Of a stretch of 14,211 nt of DNA, positions 12,940 through 14,211 are shown piece by piece (positions within the stretch are counted from its first letter, which is position 1; the number at the start of each line of letters is the position of its first letter). The translations under genes were made by a program, and so were the position numbers. Below the pieces are notes generated by a model. That model had not been told where the DNA came from. It saw nothing but the letters and a program-made list of their open reading frames with translations, and ran no database searches. The DNA is from an uncultured beta proteobacterium. GTDB lineage: Bacteria; Pseudomonadota; Gammaproteobacteria; Burkholderiales; SG8-39. Where the stretch lies: positions 36,528 to 50,738 of the forward strand of contig CADEDU010000015.1 of assembly GCA_902826155.1 (NCBI GenBank), given 5' to 3'.

Positions 12940-14211
12940 ATGACCACACCGCCGGCGCTCAGCGATGCCACCGGCATCAGCTTCCGCTCGGTGGCCGCAT
13001 TGGGCGAGGCTTTCCGGCAGCGGCAGCTCTCGCCGGTGGAGGTCACCGAGGCCGTGCTGGCGCGCATCGCCAGCTTCAATCCGCAACTCGCGGCCTACTA
13101 CGAGATCGATCGCGACAACGCAATCGCGGCAGCCCGTCAGGCCGAGGCGCGCTGGCAGCGCGGTGAAGCGCTGGGTCCGTTCGATGGCGTGCCCGTATCG
13201 ATCAAGGACCACCTCGACGTGCGCGGTCTGCGTACTGCGCGCGGCTACGCGCTCGATCGCACCACGCCCTCGACGTTCGACGCGCCGGTCAGCGCACGGC
13301 TGCTCGAGGCGGGCGCCGTCATCCTCGGCAAGACAACGATGCCGGAGCTCTCGGTCATCGTCGAGACGACCACCCGCGCATTCGGCGCGACGCGCAATCC
13401 GTGGCATCTCGACCACACGCCGGGAGGGTCGAGCGGTGGCGCCGCATCGGCCGTCGCGGCCGGACTGTGCACGGTGGCGATCGGCAGCGACGGCGGTGGC
13501 TCGATCCGACTGCCCGCGAGCTTCACCGGACTGGTCGGGCACAAGCCGACGTTAGGGCGCGTGCCGTACTTTCCTGGGCAGACCGACCGCACCGTCGCCG
13601 GTCCGATCGCGCGAACCGTCGCCGATGTCGCCGCGGCCATGAACGTGATCGCGCGGCCGGATGGACGCGACTGGATGGAACTGCCGCCCGATCCGATCGA
13701 CCATGTTGCGGCGTTGCGTGATCAGCCCCGCGGGTTGCGCGTGGGTGTGAGCCTCGACTACGGCTACCAGAAGGTCGACGCCGAGGTCGCCGCGATCTTC
13801 GAGCGGGCGCTGGCTGCGTTCAGGCCGATCGCCTCGCGCGTCACGCCTCTGAGCCGCGTGTGCGATGACCCGTTCCGCATCTACATGATCCAGGCGACGC
13901 TGCGGTTGCGTGCCAACAAGCGCTCGGCCGATGAACCGCGCGCGATCAGCAGCGTGCTCGATTTCGCCGCGCGCCAGACTCCGGAAGACCAGCAGGCGAT
14001 GATCGATCAGCGCAACAAGCTCGGTGCCGATCTGCTGGCCGTGTTTCGCGAATGCGACGTACTGGTCTCGCCGACCGCGCCGGTCGTGGCGCCACGCATC
14101 AACGAGTTCTACCCCGATGGCGACACGCTCGATGAGGCCGGACGCAACCTCATCGGCTTCACCTGCCCGGTGAATCTGGTGCAGATGCCGGCCATCAGCA
14201 TTCCGTGCGGC
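12922..14211 (+). CDS. Amidase signature family hydrolase (3' end outside window)
   Basis: The frame is open to the last base, giving 430 residues of a family that usually has about 450-500. The Ser-cisSer-Lys triad is clear: K95 (VSIKDHLD), S170 (PGGSSGG) and S194 (GSDGGGSIRLPASFTG), with the expected 24-residue gap between the two serines. The enzyme hydrolyses an amide (R-CO-NH2 or substituted) to acid plus amine in the cytoplasm. Members include GatA, acetamidase and urea-derivative hydrolases. A GatA role is unlikely because no GatB or GatC lies adjacent on the visible side and the gene ends a transport operon. It follows LivF by 13 bases with a strong AGAGGAGG, and a second start at 12940 is also well supported. 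The context suggests that an imported compound, or a product of the ferritin-like enzymes, carries an amide bond. Confidence 0.92.
   Translation, partial: MTGDRAMTTPPALSDATGISFRSVAALGEAFRQRQLSPVEVTEAVLARIASFNPQLAAYYEIDRDNAIAAARQAEARWQRGEALGPFDGVPVSIKDHLDVRGLRTARGYALDRTTPSTFDAPVSARLLEAGAVILGKTTMPELSVIVETTTRAFGATRNPWHLDHTPGGSSGGAASAVAAGLCTVAIGSDGGGSIRLPASFTGLVGHKPTLGRVPYFPGQTDRTVAGPIARTVADVAAAMNVIARPDGRDWMELPPDPIDHVAALRDQPRGLRVGVSLDYGYQKVDAEVAAIFERALAAFRPIASRVTPLSRVCDDPFRIYMIQATLRLRANKRSADEPRAISSVLDFAARQTPEDQQAMIDQRNKLGADLLAVFRECDVLVSPTAPVVAPRINEFYPDGDTLDEAGRNLIGFTCPVNLVQMPAISIPCG

Noticed and set aside
1..14211. tRNA, rRNA, CRISPR, insertion sequence, prophage or riboswitch
   Set aside because: Nothing resembling clustered direct repeats with spacers, transposase or phage motifs, or RNA gene signatures was found on either strand by eye.

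Overview
The window is GC-rich DNA that is almost entirely coding, with short gaps and frequent ATGA or TGATGA overlaps. It looks like a proteobacterium, most likely Burkholderiales or a related betaproteobacterium. That assignment is inferred from the Bug/TctC solute receptor, the branched-chain-type ABC operon, the IclR regulator and the base composition; no rRNA or other marker gene is present. No tRNA, rRNA, CRISPR array, insertion sequence or phage gene was seen.

Layout. (1) 1-1079 (+): the C-terminal tail of a membrane protein, overlapped by a DHDPS/NAL-family aldolase or lyase. (2) 1164-1856 (-): a protein made of two YCII-related domains. (3) 1995-2768 (+): a class II aldolase/adducin-family protein with its own sigma70-like promoter. 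(4) 5347-2886 (-): a three-gene operon in the order RidA-family protein, D-2-hydroxyacid dehydrogenase, Bug/TctC receptor. (5) 5478-14211 (+): a divergent IclR regulator, then a periplasmic ABC receptor, two tandem paralogous ferritin-like (di-iron type) proteins, the permeases LivH and LivM, the ATPases LivG and LivF, and an amidase that runs off the window end.

Working model (inference). This is an IclR-controlled catabolic island that takes up a small organic acid, amide or amino-acid-like compound. The HAAT-type ABC transporter would import the substrate. The amidase would split an amide bond. The two ferritin-like proteins, sitting inside the transporter operon between receptor and permease, are candidates for an oxygen-dependent step on the imported compound. 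The RidA-like protein, hydroxyacid dehydrogenase, class II aldolase-like protein, DHDPS-like protein and YCII protein could handle downstream carbonyl, imine or hydroxyacid intermediates. The substrate cannot be named from sequence.

The strongest candidate for something undescribed is the tandem ferritin-like pair. The first copy (7620-8543) keeps a complete E...ExxH...E...ExxH set. The second (8543-9496) is clearly homologous along its whole length, but has Lys in place of the last metal-ligand Glu and Asp or Gly at the third-ligand position. That pattern suggests a catalytic plus degenerate subunit pair. Other notable points are a promoter that would make the IclR mRNA leaderless, TTTCA/TGAAA repeats around that start, and a strong hairpin between the receptor gene and the enzyme genes.
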